Origin: Chloroflexota bacterium
Lineage (GTDB): Bacteria; Chloroflexota; Limnocylindria; Limnocylindrales; CSP1-4
Reading direction: 5' to 3'
Assembly (NCBI GenBank): GCA_015478725.1
Contig: JADMIG010000009.1
Span: forward strand, 40,448 to 104,447
Length of the DNA stretch: 64,000 nt
How positions within the stretch are numbered: the first letter of the stretch is position 1; every line of letters begins with the position of its first letter. Below the pieces are notes generated by a model that was not told the DNA's origin, ran no database searches, and worked only from the letters and a program-made list of their open reading frames with translations. The translations under genes were made by a program, and so were the position numbers. This document shows, in pieces, positions 51,061 to 59,445 of this stretch.

Positions 51061-51648
51061 CTAGAGCTTCTCGACCTGGAGGAAGTCGAGCTCCACCGGT
51101 GTCTCGCGACCGAAGATGCTCACGAGCACCTTCACCTTGTTCCGCTCCGGATTCACCTCGTCGACCGTGCCGATGAACTCGGCGAACGGACCGTCCGTGA
51201 CGCGGACGCTCTGGCCCTTCGTGAAGGCGACACGGTACTTCGGGGTCTCGACACCCATCTGGCGGAGGATCTGCTTGACCTCGTGGTCCGCGAGGGCGAC
51301 CGGCTCGCTGCGCATCCCCGGGATGTTCGCCCCGCCGACGAAGCTCGTGACGCCCGGCGTGTTGCGGACGACGAACCAGCTGTCGGGATCGAGCGTCATC
51401 TCGACCAGGACATAGCCCGGGTACACCTTCTTCTGAACGGTGTGGCGCTGACCCTGGCGGATCTCGATCTCGTCCTCCATCGGGACGAGGACCTGGAAGA
51501 TCCTGTCCTCCATGCCCATCGACTCGATGCGGTGCTCGAGGTTCGCCTTGACCTTGTTCTCATAGCCCGAGTACGTGTGGATGACGTACCAGTGCTTCTC
51601 GGGCGCCTGGACGGTCGTCTCGGGGCTGTTCGTGTCGGTCATCGTCAT
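51061..51648 (-). CDS. nusG: transcription termination/antitermination factor NusG
   Basis: 195 residues. NGN domain [40 protein letters not shown] and [12 protein letters not shown], then the KOW domain [20 protein letters not shown]. An N-terminal 15-residue tail precedes the NGN fold. It couples RNA polymerase to S10 or Rho. Confidence 0.97.
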   Translation of the reverse strand: MTMTDTNSPETTVQAPEKHWYVIHTYSGYENKVKANLEHRIESMGMEDRIFQVLVPMEDEIEIRQGQRHTVQKKVYPGYVLVEMTLDPDSWFVVRNTPGVTSFVGGANIPGMRSEPVALADHEVKQILRQMGVETPKYRVAFTKGQSVRVTDGPFAEFIGTVDEVNPERNKVKVLVSIFGRETPVELDFLQVEKL

Positions 51649-51652
51649 CCGC

Positions 51653-51859
51653 CTAGCCGTTGCTCAGGAACTTGACGGCGTTGAGGAAGATCGCGTCGCA
51701 GACCGTGATGAACAGCCCGACGGCGAAGCTCACGGCGAACACGAGCACCGTCAGGTTGCGCGTCTGGTGGAGCGTCGGCCACGAGACCTTCTTCAGTTCG
51801 GACCACGCCTCGTCGATGAAACGACGGGCGTTCGCCATGAGGCGGCGGATTCGATCCAC
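51653..51859 (-). CDS. secE: preprotein translocase subunit SecE
   Basis: 68 residues. An amphipathic helix [20 protein letters not shown] with the conserved KKVSWP motif, then one membrane helix [19 protein letters not shown]. Single-span SecE as in most bacteria. ATG at 51859; MANARR seven residues later is an alternative. Forms the channel with SecY. Confidence 0.95.
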   Translation of the reverse strand: MDRIRRLMANARRFIDEAWSELKKVSWPTLHQTRNLTVLVFAVSFAVGLFITVCDAIFLNAVKFLSNG

Positions 51860-51900
51860 GATGGGTCGTTCTTCTCTCTACGGCTGACGGGGTGGGGTGG

Positions 51901-51974
51901 CAGGCGCGGCCGGACTCGAACCGACAACCACTGGTTTTGGAGACCAGAGCTCTGCCAAATTGAGCTACGCGCCT
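51901..51974 (-). tRNA. tRNA-Trp (anticodon CCA)
   Basis: Cloverleaf on the minus strand: acceptor AGGCGCG with CGCGCCT, D arm, anticodon stem CTGGT/ACCAG with loop CTCCAAA giving CCA, and T arm containing GGTTCGAGTCC. Discriminator G. The 3' CCA is not encoded (GCC follows). Lies between rpmG and secE. Confidence 0.95.
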
Positions 51975-51986
51975 CCGTGACGGTCG

Positions 51987-52151
51987 CTACTTCGCCTCGC
52001 GATGGAGGGTATGGCGGCGATCGCGTGGACAGTACTTCATCAGCTCGATCCGGTTCGGATCGTTCTTCTTGTTCTTTCGCGTCGCGTACGTCCTCGACTT
52101 GCACTCGGTGCAGGCGAGGAGGATCACGGGACGGGCTTCGACCTTCGCCAT
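51987..52151 (-). CDS. rpmG: 50S ribosomal protein L33 lacking one zinc Cys
   Basis: 54 residues from ATG at 52151. [40 protein letters not shown] and HTLHREAK are L33. The usual second knuckle CPxC reads CPRD (codon GAT), so only three of four zinc cysteines remain. The gene lies directly after tuf copy 2 and before tRNA-Trp. Confidence 0.95.
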   Translation of the reverse strand: MAKVEARPVILLACTECKSRTYATRKNKKNDPNRIELMKYCPRDRRHTLHREAK

Positions 52152-53351
52152 CGTCCTACTCGATGATGCTGACGATGGCGCCGGCGCCGACGGTCCGGCC
52201 ACCCTCGCGGATGGCGAAGCGCTGGCCGGTCTCGAGGGCGATCGGGGTGATGAGCTCGACGGTCATCTCGACGTTGTCGCCGGGCATGATCATCTCGGCG
52301 CCGTCGGGCAGGCCGATCGCCCCGGTGACGTCGGTCGTGCGGAGGTAGAACTGCGGCCGGTAGCCGTTGTAGAAGGGGGTGTGCCGCCCGCCCTCGTCCT
52401 TGGTGAGGACGTAGACCTGGGCGCTGAACTTCGTGTGAGGCTTGACCGAGCCCGCCTTGGCGAGGACCTGGCCGCGCTCGATCTCGTCGCGCTCGATGCC
52501 CCGGATGAGGCAGCCGACGTTGTCGCCGGCGCGGCCCTCGTCGAGCAGCTTCTTGAACATCTCGACGCCGGTGACGACGACCTTGCGGGTCGTCTTGACC
52601 CCGATGAGCTCGACCTCGTCGCCGACCTTGACGATGCCGCGCTCGATGCGCCCGGTCGCGACCGTGCCGCGACCCTTGATCCCGAAGACGTCCTCGACCG
52701 GCATGAGGAAGGGCCGGTCGATCGCCCGCTCGGGGGTCGGAATGTAGCTGTCGACGGCATCCATGAGGGCCGCGATCGGGGCATATGCCGGGTTCGCCGG
52801 ATCGTCGGGCGCCTCGAGGGCCTTGAGGGCGCTGCCGCGCACGACGGGGATGTCGTCGCCCGGGAACTGGTACTTGCTGAGGAGCTCGCGGACCTCGAGC
52901 TCGACGAGGTCGAGCAGCTCGGGGTCGTCGACCGCGTCGACCTTGTTGAGGAAGACGACGATGTACGGGACCTCGACCTGGCGGGCGAGGAGGATGTGCT
53001 CGCGGGTCTGGGGCATCGGGCCATCGGTCGCGGCGACGACGAGGATCGCGCCGTCCATCTGGGCGGCACCGGTGATCATGTTCTTGATGTAGTCGGCATG
53101 GCCCGGGCAGTCGACGTGAGCGTAGTGGCGCTTGTCCGTCTCGTACTCGACGTGGGCGATCGCGATCGTGATCCCCCGCTCCCGCTCCTCGGGCGCGTTG
53201 TCGATCGTCTCGAACGCGCGGTACTCCGCCTCACCCTTGAGTGCGAGGTACTTCGTGATCGCCGCCGTCAGGGACGTCTTGCCATGGTCGATGTGACCGA
53301 TCGTCCCGATGTTGACGTGCGGCTTGGTGCGCTCGAACTTCTTCTTCGCCA
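52143..53351. repeat. direct repeat, tuf unit copy 2 (1209 bp)
   Basis: Second copy of the repeat described at 35693-36901. The right boundary falls inside the start codon: bases 36902 and 53352 differ (t versus c). The left boundary falls after the third codon of the downstream genes rpsJ and rpmG, both of which begin Met-Ala-Lys. Confidence 0.9.
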
Positions 53352-53352
53352 C
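52156..53352 (-). CDS. tuf: elongation factor Tu, copy 2 (GTG start)
   Basis: This 398-residue EF-Tu is identical in protein and, as far as I can compare, in DNA to the copy at 35706-36902. The start codon is GTG (53350-53352) where copy 1 has ATG; beyond it the flanks diverge. It lies downstream of tRNA-Thr(GGT) and upstream of rpmG, the tRNA-tufB arrangement known from other bacteria, and is probably co-transcribed with three tRNAs from the promoter at 53812-53841. Confidence 0.98.
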   Translation of the reverse strand: MAKKKFERTKPHVNIGTIGHIDHGKTSLTAAITKYLALKGEAEYRAFETIDNAPEERERGITIAIAHVEYETDKRHYAHVDCPGHADYIKNMITGAAQMDGAILVVAATDGPMPQTREHILLARQVEVPYIVVFLNKVDAVDDPELLDLVELEVRELLSKYQFPGDDIPVVRGSALKALEAPDDPANPAYAPIAALMDAVDSYIPTPERAIDRPFLMPVEDVFGIKGRGTVATGRIERGIVKVGDEVELIGVKTTRKVVVTGVEMFKKLLDEGRAGDNVGCLIRGIERDEIERGQVLAKAGSVKPHTKFSAQVYVLTKDEGGRHTPFYNGYRPQFYLRTTDVTGAIGLPDGAEMIMPGDNVEMTVELITPIALETGQRFAIREGGRTVGAGAIVSIIE

Positions 53353-53442
53353 GTGAGCGTCCTACTCCATGATTGGGCGGCGGGGCCGCGGATCTGCCGG
53401 GCGCACCGGCGCGATGCCGATGGTGCCGTGCCGAGAGGGTGG

Positions 53443-53515
53443 AGCCCACAATCGGACTCGAACCGATGACCTCTTCCTTACCAAGGAAGTGCTCTGCCAG
53501 CTGAGCTATGTGGGC
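53443..53515 (-). tRNA. tRNA-Thr (anticodon GGT)
   Basis: Minus-strand cloverleaf with acceptor GCCCACA/TGTGGGC, anticodon stem CTTCC/GGAAG and loop TTGGTAA giving GGT, T loop TTCGAGT, discriminator T. No encoded CCA. Closest tRNA to tuf copy 2. Confidence 0.95.
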
Positions 53516-53546
53516 CCGGTTCCTTCGCTGCGGGCTGGTGTGTTGG

Positions 53547-53628
53547 TGGGCAGGGAGGGAATCGAACCCCCACAGTCGAAGACGGCTGATCTACAGTCAG
53601 CGGAGCTCACCACCTGCTCAACCTACCC
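53547..53628 (-). tRNA. tRNA-Tyr (anticodon GTA)
   Basis: Class II tRNA of 82 bases: acceptor GGGTAGG/CCTGCCC, anticodon loop CTGTAGA giving GTA, a long variable arm (GTCTTCGAC), T loop TTCGATT and discriminator A. It sits between two tRNA-Thr genes. Confidence 0.95.
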
Positions 53629-53698
53629 ACTGCGGACACGGCGGACGGGCAACGCTGCGGCATCGTGGTGGACCCGCCATCCGGGAATGTTCTGTTGG

Positions 53699-53771
53699 AG
53701 CCGACGACGGGACTCGAACCCGGAACCGGCGGTTTACAAAACCGCTGCTCTACCAATTGAGCTACGTCGGC
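53699..53771 (-). tRNA. tRNA-Thr (anticodon TGT)
   Basis: Acceptor GCCGACG/CGTCGGC, anticodon stem GCGGT/ACCGC with loop TTTGTAA giving TGT, T loop TTCGAGT, discriminator T. It is the first gene of the tRNA-Thr, tRNA-Tyr, tRNA-Thr, tuf group, which recalls the thrU-tyrU-glyT-thrT-tufB group of enterobacteria without tRNA-Gly. Confidence 0.95.
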
Positions 53772-53811
53772 GCGCATGGGCTCATACCGCAGCGGAACCT
53801 GGCGCTCGCGC

Positions 53812-53841
53812 ATGATAGGGCCCACCGCCGCCATGGGTCAA
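53812..53841 (-). promoter_or_regulatory. probable promoter for the tRNA-tuf operon
   Basis: Minus strand TTGACC (53836-53841), an 18-base spacer and TATCAT (53812-53817) in the 98-base gap between rlmB and tRNA-Thr(TGT). Predicted start near 53805, about 34 bases before the tRNA. Confidence 0.55.
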
Positions 53842-53869
53842 GCGACGCGAGGCATCGTCCGAGGCGAGC

Positions 53870-55585
53870 TCAGGCGGGTTCCGGACCCCCGGGCAGGAGT
53901 CGATCATCTGCGGTCGGGTCGACGCCGACGGATCCCGCGAGCGGCTCGCTGGGCGGCGGCTCGGGCATCCCCGCCTCCGCGGACCCCGATCCCGGGAGCG
54001 GCGCTTCGGCGGGCGGCTCCTTCCTCCGCGCCGCGGCGGCAGGGCGTGCGCGAGGCCGCCGGGCGGGCGGCGGTGCGCTCGGAACGTTCGTGCTCGGCGT
54101 CGTTGCGGGTCGGTCCGCCTCCGTCGTCGCCGAAGCCGGCTGGTCCACGCGCGCCGCATCGCGCTGGCCGAGCACCTCGAAGAGGAGGATCGATCCGGCG
54201 ACCGCCGCATTGAGCGAACCGATCGAGCCGCGCATCGGGATCCGGACGACGAGGTCGCATCGTCGCCGGATCGCTGGTCCAAGCCCCTGGCCCTCGCTCC
54301 CCACGACGACGACGAGGGGGCCCCGGAGATCCGCTTCTCGCGTCGTGAGTGGCGCTTCAGCCTCCGCCCCGACGATGCGGAGCCCGCGGACATGGAGGTC
54401 CGTGAGTGCGCGGGCGAGGTCGTCCACGGGCGCGAGGAGGAGATGTTCGACTGCACCGGCGGAGGCCTTGACGGCGGCAGGGGTGAGCGGTGCCTGGCGA
54501 TGCGTCGGGAAGATGACTCCGTGAACGCCCGCGGCCTCGGCGCTCCGAAGCAGCGTGCCGACGTTCTGTGGGTCCTCGAGCGAGTCGAGCGCGAGGACGA
54601 ACGGGGACTCTCCTCGTTCACCTGCCCGGGCGAGCATCTCCTCGAGGGTCGCGTACCGTCGCGCACCGACCACGAGCGCGACCCCCTGGTGGCCATCGAA
54701 GCCGGCCAGCGCCGTGAGCGTCCCGCCCTCGACCTCCACGATCGGGATCCGGAGGCTCGTGGCGTGGAGGACGATCCGCTCGAGCGCCGCTCGGCGTTGC
54801 GGGGTGACGAGGAGCCGGACGGCGTCCCGGCGGGCCACGAACGCCTCCTCGACGGGCCGCCGCCCGGCCACGATCTCCTCACCGTCGGCGAGCGGAGGGA
54901 CGGCATCCGGGACGGGGCGCCAGCCGCTGGCCGGTGGGCCCGCCTGGAACGGGGTGCCGGAGTTCGGCGGGCGATACCCGCCACGCGAACCCCGGAAATG
55001 ACCGCCCGGACCCGGGCGGTCGTCGCCACGCACCGGCCGAGGTGGACGCCAGGCGCTGGGCGGAGGCACGGCGGCAGGTGGACCGCCGGTCTGGCGTGCA
55101 GGGCGGGGCCCGGCGGTCCACGGATCACCACGCGGGCGACCCTGCGGTGGCCCGCCGGCGAATGGTCGCTCCCGCCACGACCCGTCGGCCTGTGGGCGTG
55201 GCCGATCGAACGGGGGACGCGGCCGGTCGGTCGAGGGGCGCGGCCGGGAGCCGCCGGAACCTCCCGGATGCCCGGGACCCGGCGATCGCCAGGGTCCGGT
55301 CGGCCCGATGTCGCGATCCGGGCGCCCGCCTCCGGGCGGTGAACTCGACGGGGCGGACCGGCTCGGCCCTCGCGCCTGGTTCGGAACGCGCTGCGGTCCA
55401 TGACGCTGCGGTCCGCCCGGTCCGCCCGGTCCGCCCGGTCCGCCCCGACCCGACGACCCCGCGGCCCCGCCGGACGGGCGCGAGCCGCCTGGCCCCCGAT
55501 CCTGGCGGCGGCCGTCCCCGCTCGGGTGGGACCCTCCGCCCGTCGGGCGGTCGCGCTCTCCGCCGGGTCGCCGTCGGTCAGCCAT
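53870..55585 (-). CDS. rlmB: 23S rRNA 2'-O-methyltransferase (RlmB/TrmH type) with long disordered arms
   Basis: 571 residues; usual RlmB is about 250. The SpoU core (about residues 236-480) has EEIVAGRRPVEEAFVARRDA, NVGTLLRSAEAAGVHGVIF, VVVGSEGQGLGPAIRRRCDL and IPMRGSIGSLNAAVAGSILL, the knot that binds S-adenosylmethionine. Residues 1-235 are Gly/Pro/Arg-rich low complexity, including four GGP units; the last 90 residues are Pro/Ala-rich. ATG at 55585 overlaps cysS by eight bases. Position after cysS is the usual rlmB locus. Confidence 0.9.
   Translation of the reverse strand: MADRRRPGGERDRPTGGGSHPSGDGRRQDRGPGGSRPSGGAAGSSGRGGPGGPGGPGGPQRHGPQRVPNQARGPSRSAPSSSPPGGGRPDRDIGPTGPWRSPGPGHPGGSGGSRPRPSTDRPRPPFDRPRPQADGSWRERPFAGGPPQGRPRGDPWTAGPRPARQTGGPPAAVPPPSAWRPPRPVRGDDRPGPGGHFRGSRGGYRPPNSGTPFQAGPPASGWRPVPDAVPPLADGEEIVAGRRPVEEAFVARRDAVRLLVTPQRRAALERIVLHATSLRIPIVEVEGGTLTALAGFDGHQGVALVVGARRYATLEEMLARAGERGESPFVLALDSLEDPQNVGTLLRSAEAAGVHGVIFPTHRQAPLTPAAVKASAGAVEHLLLAPVDDLARALTDLHVRGLRIVGAEAEAPLTTREADLRGPLVVVVGSEGQGLGPAIRRRCDLVVRIPMRGSIGSLNAAVAGSILLFEVLGQRDAARVDQPASATTEADRPATTPSTNVPSAPPPARRPRARPAAAARRKEPPAEAPLPGSGSAEAGMPEPPPSEPLAGSVGVDPTADDRLLPGGPEPA
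55410..55445. repeat. 9-bp tandem repeat, four units, in rlmB
   Basis: Unit ggtccgccc repeated four times without change. It encodes consecutive Gly-Gly-Pro triplets in the disordered N-terminal arm of RlmB, so length changes would stay in frame. Confidence 0.85.
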
Positions 55586-56990
55586 GCCTCGCGACCTCCA
55601 GCCGACGCCATCGCTGACCGTCGCGCGTGTCCTCGACGAGGACACCTCGTTCCGCAAGCTCGTCGCGAAGGCGGTCGGAGGCGCCCCAGTCGCGGGCGGT
55701 CCGGGCGGCTGCGCGGGCGTCGAGGAGCGCCGCCACATCGGGCGGCAGGTCGTCCGAAGGCGATGCGGTCACGCCGAGGACGGCGTCGAGTTCGGCGATG
55801 AGCGCGGCGGCCCGGTCGGCGTCGGCGGTCGACAGCCGTCGGGCGTCCATCCGCCGGTTGACCTCGCGGACGAAGTCGAACAGCACGGCGAGCGCGGGCG
55901 AGACGTTGAGGTCGTCGTCCATGGCCTTCTCGAAGCCATCCCGGGTCTCCTCGATCACCGCCTCGAGCGAGTCGTCGTCCGCACCGTCACCGCGATACGT
56001 GCGGAGCGCGGCAAGGGCCGCGTCGAGACGCTCCACGGCGGATTCGGCGGCCAAGAGGGACGCCTCGGAGTACGCGAGCGCCATCCGGTAGTGGACCGAG
56101 ATGAGTGCGTAGCGGAGCGCCCGCGGTGCGACACCCGCCTCGATGAGATCGCCGACCCGGGCGATGTTCCCGGTCGACTTCGCCATCTTCGTCCCGCCCA
56201 TCTGGAGGTGCGCACCGTGCAGCCAGGTCCGGACGAACTCGGTCCCCGACGCCGCCTCGCTCTGGGCGATCTCGTCCTCGTGATGCGGGAAGATGAGGTC
56301 GACCCCGCCGGTGTGGATGTCGAACGTGGGGCCGAGGTGCGCCATGCTCATCGCCGAGCATTCGATGTGCCAACCGGGACGCCCCGCTCCGATCGCCGTC
56401 TCCCAGACCGGCTCGCCCGGCTTGGGACCCTTCCAGAGGGCGAAATCGCGGACGTCGTCCTTCCCGTACTCATCCGCCTCCACCCGCTCGCCCACCCGGA
56501 GGCTCGCCGCGTCGATGCGCGCGAGGCGGCCGTATCGCGGCCAGGAGGCGATGCGGAAGAAGATCGAGCCGTCCTCCGTCCGGTACGCGTGACCTCGCTC
56601 GAGGAGTGTCTGGACGAGCTCCACGATCGCGGCGATGTGGTCCGTCGCCCGCGGCTGGACGTCCGGCACGGTCATCCCGAGCGCGGCCGCGTCGGCCGTG
56701 AACCGCTCGATGTAGCGGTCCGCGAGGGCACCGATCGACATCCCGCTCGCCGCGGCGCCCTTGATGATCTTGTCGTCGATGTCGGTGATGTTCATGACCC
56801 ACGTCACGCGGTAGCCGCGGTAGCGGAGGTATCGGACGAGGATGTCGGCGAAGAGGAACGACCGGAAGTTGCCGATGTGGGCCGGCCCGTAGACGGTTGG
56901 CCCGCACGAGTAGATCCGGACGTGTCCGGGCTCGAGCGGCACGAGCGGTCGCACCTCGCCGGTAAGGGTGTCGTGCAGGCGGATCGTCAT
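55578..56990 (-). CDS. cysS: cysteinyl-tRNA synthetase
   Basis: 470-residue class I synthetase. Zinc Cys and HIGH region SCGPTVYGPAHIGNFRSFLF, ITDIDDKIIKGA, GWHIECSAMSMAHLG, DIHTGGVDLIFPHHEDEIAQ and the KMSKS variant KMAKSTGN are all present, with a helical anticodon-binding end. ATG overlaps the ispDF stop (ATGA). Confidence 0.97.
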   Translation of the reverse strand: MTIRLHDTLTGEVRPLVPLEPGHVRIYSCGPTVYGPAHIGNFRSFLFADILVRYLRYRGYRVTWVMNITDIDDKIIKGAAASGMSIGALADRYIERFTADAAALGMTVPDVQPRATDHIAAIVELVQTLLERGHAYRTEDGSIFFRIASWPRYGRLARIDAASLRVGERVEADEYGKDDVRDFALWKGPKPGEPVWETAIGAGRPGWHIECSAMSMAHLGPTFDIHTGGVDLIFPHHEDEIAQSEAASGTEFVRTWLHGAHLQMGGTKMAKSTGNIARVGDLIEAGVAPRALRYALISVHYRMALAYSEASLLAAESAVERLDAALAALRTYRGDGADDDSLEAVIEETRDGFEKAMDDDLNVSPALAVLFDFVREVNRRMDARRLSTADADRAAALIAELDAVLGVTASPSDDLPPDVAALLDARAAARTARDWGASDRLRDELAERGVLVEDTRDGQRWRRLEVARHG

Positions 56991-58219
56991 CGTCGCATCG
57001 CCGTAGCCGCCGAAGGATCGAGGTGACCGATCACGGCCACCGCATGGGCCGTCATGCCGCGACCGGCCCCTTCCATGCCGCCGAGGTTGCCGGTCGATCC
57101 CTTGACATCGACGGCGGAGGCCGGCAGGCCGAGGATGCCGGCGATGGCGTCCCGCATCCCGTCGAGCCGCTCCGCCAGGCGCGGTCGGGCGCCGACGATC
57201 GTCAGGTCGACGGAGAGCGGCGAATATCCCGCCGCGGCGAGGCGGTCCATGGCGGCTCCGACGACGAGTCGGCCGGCGATCCCGCGCGGCGTCTCCCGGC
57301 CGGCCGGCACGATGCGGCCGAGATCGGGCAGCCCGGCCGCACCGAGGAGTGCGTCGGCGAGCGCGTGCAGGGCGACGTCGCCGTCCGAGTGGCCGGCCAG
57401 GCGCGGCGCACCCTCGATCGTGGTGCCGCCGAGCGCAAGGGGCTCGCCCGGACCGAACGGGTGACTGTCCGTTCCGAACCCCACCCGGACCGGACGGTCC
57501 GCCAGGGCGGGCTGCGGGCTGGTCGATGCGAGCAGCGTCTCGCGCACGCGGGCGAGATCCGCAGGCACGGTCACCTTGAGGTTCGAGGGGTCGCCGGGGA
57601 TCGCATGGACGGGGATTCTAGCGGCCTCGAGGAAGGCGGCCTCGTCGGTGAACGTCAGCGGGCCGTCCGGAGGATTGACCGCCCAGGCCGCCCGGAGCGC
57701 GGCGGCTCGCACAGCCTGGGGCGTCTGGGCGACAGCGAGGGCCGCCCGGTCCATCGTCTCGATGACCCGGCCCTGGGCGAGCCGCTTGACCGTCTCCGCG
57801 ATCGGCAGCGTCGGGATCGCTGCCCCATGGCGTTCCGCTGCCGCGATCGCGGCGAGGATGAGCTCGTGGCTCACCGCCGGACGGGCGCCGTCGTGGACGA
57901 CGACGATCCGCTCATCCGGCGGATCGAGCGCGTCGAAGGCCGCGGCGACGGAGTCCTGGCGGCGACGACCGCCCGGCACGATGGCCGCGATCGACGGCGG
58001 AAGCCACGCGGCCGCCGCGACGGCGGCGACCCGCTCGGGTGCCACCGCGACGGCGATCCGGCCGACGTTCGGAACGGTGCCAAGAGCGCCGAGCGTCCAG
58101 GCAAGAAGCGGTCTGTCGCCGATGACGGCGTCGAGCTTGTCGATCCCACCCATCCGTCGACTCCCGCCCGCCGCGACGACGACGACGTCGAACGGGCGTG
58201 GCCGCGCGATGCCGTTCAA
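56987..58219 (-). CDS. ispDF: bifunctional IspD-IspF (MEP pathway)
   Basis: 410 residues. Residues 1-230 are IspD (CDP-ME synthase): DVVVVAAGGSRRMGGIDKLD, VHDGARPAVS and FTDEAAFLEA. Residues 243-400 are IspF (MEcPP synthase): VRVGFGTDSHPFGPGEPLAL with Asp251/His253, and GHSDGDVALHALADALLGAA with His277. The later motif reads KGSTGN (373-378) where many IspFs have KxTTxE. I chose TTG at 58219, overlapping the upstream stop, because it gives a normal IspD N terminus; the long frame above it lies inside the PIN gene. The intervening step, IspE, is at the left end of the window. Confidence 0.93.
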   Translation of the reverse strand: MNGIARPRPFDVVVVAAGGSRRMGGIDKLDAVIGDRPLLAWTLGALGTVPNVGRIAVAVAPERVAAVAAAAWLPPSIAAIVPGGRRRQDSVAAAFDALDPPDERIVVVHDGARPAVSHELILAAIAAAERHGAAIPTLPIAETVKRLAQGRVIETMDRAALAVAQTPQAVRAAALRAAWAVNPPDGPLTFTDEAAFLEAARIPVHAIPGDPSNLKVTVPADLARVRETLLASTSPQPALADRPVRVGFGTDSHPFGPGEPLALGGTTIEGAPRLAGHSDGDVALHALADALLGAAGLPDLGRIVPAGRETPRGIAGRLVVGAAMDRLAAAGYSPLSVDLTIVGARPRLAERLDGMRDAIAGILGLPASAVDVKGSTGNLGGMEGAGRGMTAHAVAVIGHLDPSAATAMRR

Positions 58220-59274
58220 TCCGTCCGCGGCTGCGCGAAGATCATCCGGCCGGCGACGGTCTGGAGGACACGCGTGACGGCGACGTCGAGGTCGCGATCC
58301 ATGAATCGGGCGCCGCCCTCGACGACGATCATCGTGCCGTCGTCGAGGAAGCCGACCCCCTGACCGGCCTCCTTGCCCTCCTGGATCACGCGGACGCGAA
58401 GATCCTCGCCGGGGAGGAGCGCGGCCTTCACGGCGTTCGCGAGCGAGTTGATGTTCATGACCCGGATCCCCTGCAACTCGGCGACCCGGTTGAGGTTGAA
58501 GTCGTTGGTCAGGATCGCCCGGCTCCGCTCCTTGGCGAGGGCGACGAGCTTCGCGTCGACTTCGGCGATCTCCGGGAAGCCCTCCTCGGCGATCTCGAGC
58601 GGCGTCGGGGTGTCCTTCTGGAGTCGGGCGAGGATCTCGAGCCCGCGCCGGCCGCGATTGCGACGGAGGGTGTCCGGGCTGTCGGCGATGTGCTGGAGCT
58701 CCTCGAGTACGAACCGTGGGACGACGAGCGTGCCGTAGATGAAGCCCGACTCGACGATCTCGGCGATCCGACCGTCGATGATGGCGCTCGTGTCGACGAC
58801 GATGTGCGGCTCTCCCGTCGATCCGCGTTCGACCTCTGCACCGACTCGCCGGAGCAGGCCGATCGCCGCGGCGGCCTCCACGAGGTCGGCCCGCTTCGCG
58901 ACGGTGAGGCCGACCATCCCGAGCCCGAGGAACAGCGAGACCCCCAGGGGCAGCCACTGACCGAGCGGGCCACCGATGTTCGAGAGCGGCAGGCCGAGGA
59001 GGAGCCCCATGAGGAGTCCGATGAGCAGGCCGATGACCGCCGCCACGAATTCGGCCGTGGAGAGCTCCTGGACCTGGCGGAGGAGCCATCCGGACGGCAC
59101 GACCGTGAGGTACGGAAGCACGCCGAACCCGATGACGAGCCAGGCGACGACCCAGGCCGCGAGGAATGCGCCGGCGTACTGCTGGCCGACGAAGAGCCCG
59201 CCGTCGATGGATGCGGTGGTGAGCCCCACGAGCGTCCCGAGGGCCGCGCCGAGGAACCGGATGCTGCGGATCAC
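58216..59274 (-). CDS. membrane-anchored PIN-TRAM domain protein (YacL-like)
   Basis: 352 residues. Four hydrophobic segments lie in the first 125 residues (about 7-25, 33-55, 75-95 and 107-125). A PIN nuclease domain follows (VVDTSAIIDGRI from about 159, EELQHIADSP, DAKLVALAKERSRAILTNDF) with its acidic residues intact, and then a TRAM domain (about 285-345: LRVRVIQEGKEAGQGVGFLD, GTMIVVEGG). Matches the YacL family next to radA/ispD in many Gram-positives; its physiological RNA substrate is unknown. Start GTG at 59274. Confidence 0.92.
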   Translation of the reverse strand: MIRSIRFLGAALGTLVGLTTASIDGGLFVGQQYAGAFLAAWVVAWLVIGFGVLPYLTVVPSGWLLRQVQELSTAEFVAAVIGLLIGLLMGLLLGLPLSNIGGPLGQWLPLGVSLFLGLGMVGLTVAKRADLVEAAAAIGLLRRVGAEVERGSTGEPHIVVDTSAIIDGRIAEIVESGFIYGTLVVPRFVLEELQHIADSPDTLRRNRGRRGLEILARLQKDTPTPLEIAEEGFPEIAEVDAKLVALAKERSRAILTNDFNLNRVAELQGIRVMNINSLANAVKAALLPGEDLRVRVIQEGKEAGQGVGFLDDGTMIVVEGGARFMDRDLDVAVTRVLQTVAGRMIFAQPRTD

Positions 59275-59362
59275 CTGCGTCTCTTCATCCGCTCGGGGAG
59301 TCGGCGGTGCGACGGCGCCGTCCTCCCGACTCGTGGACGGCGTACCCGTGCGCCGTCGGGAG

Positions 59363-59392
59363 AGCCTAGCATCGCCGAGAGCGCATCGTCAG
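59363..59392 (-). promoter_or_regulatory. possible promoter upstream of the PIN-TRAM gene
   Basis: Minus strand CTGACG (59387-59392), an 18-base spacer and TAGGCT (59363-59368) preceded by TGC, in the 171-base gap after radA. The -35 box is imperfect; no other feature is seen in this gap. Confidence 0.35.
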
Positions 59393-59445
59393 GAGGTGTT
59401 CGCCGGCCGCCTGCCCCATGGTCCGGTGCACCCGTCGGCCGCGCC

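Noticed and set aside
56987..59089. A 700-codon frame as a three-domain IspDF protein
   Set aside because: The upstream part is the wrong frame of the PIN-TRAM gene; a TTG at 58219 gives a normal IspD start.
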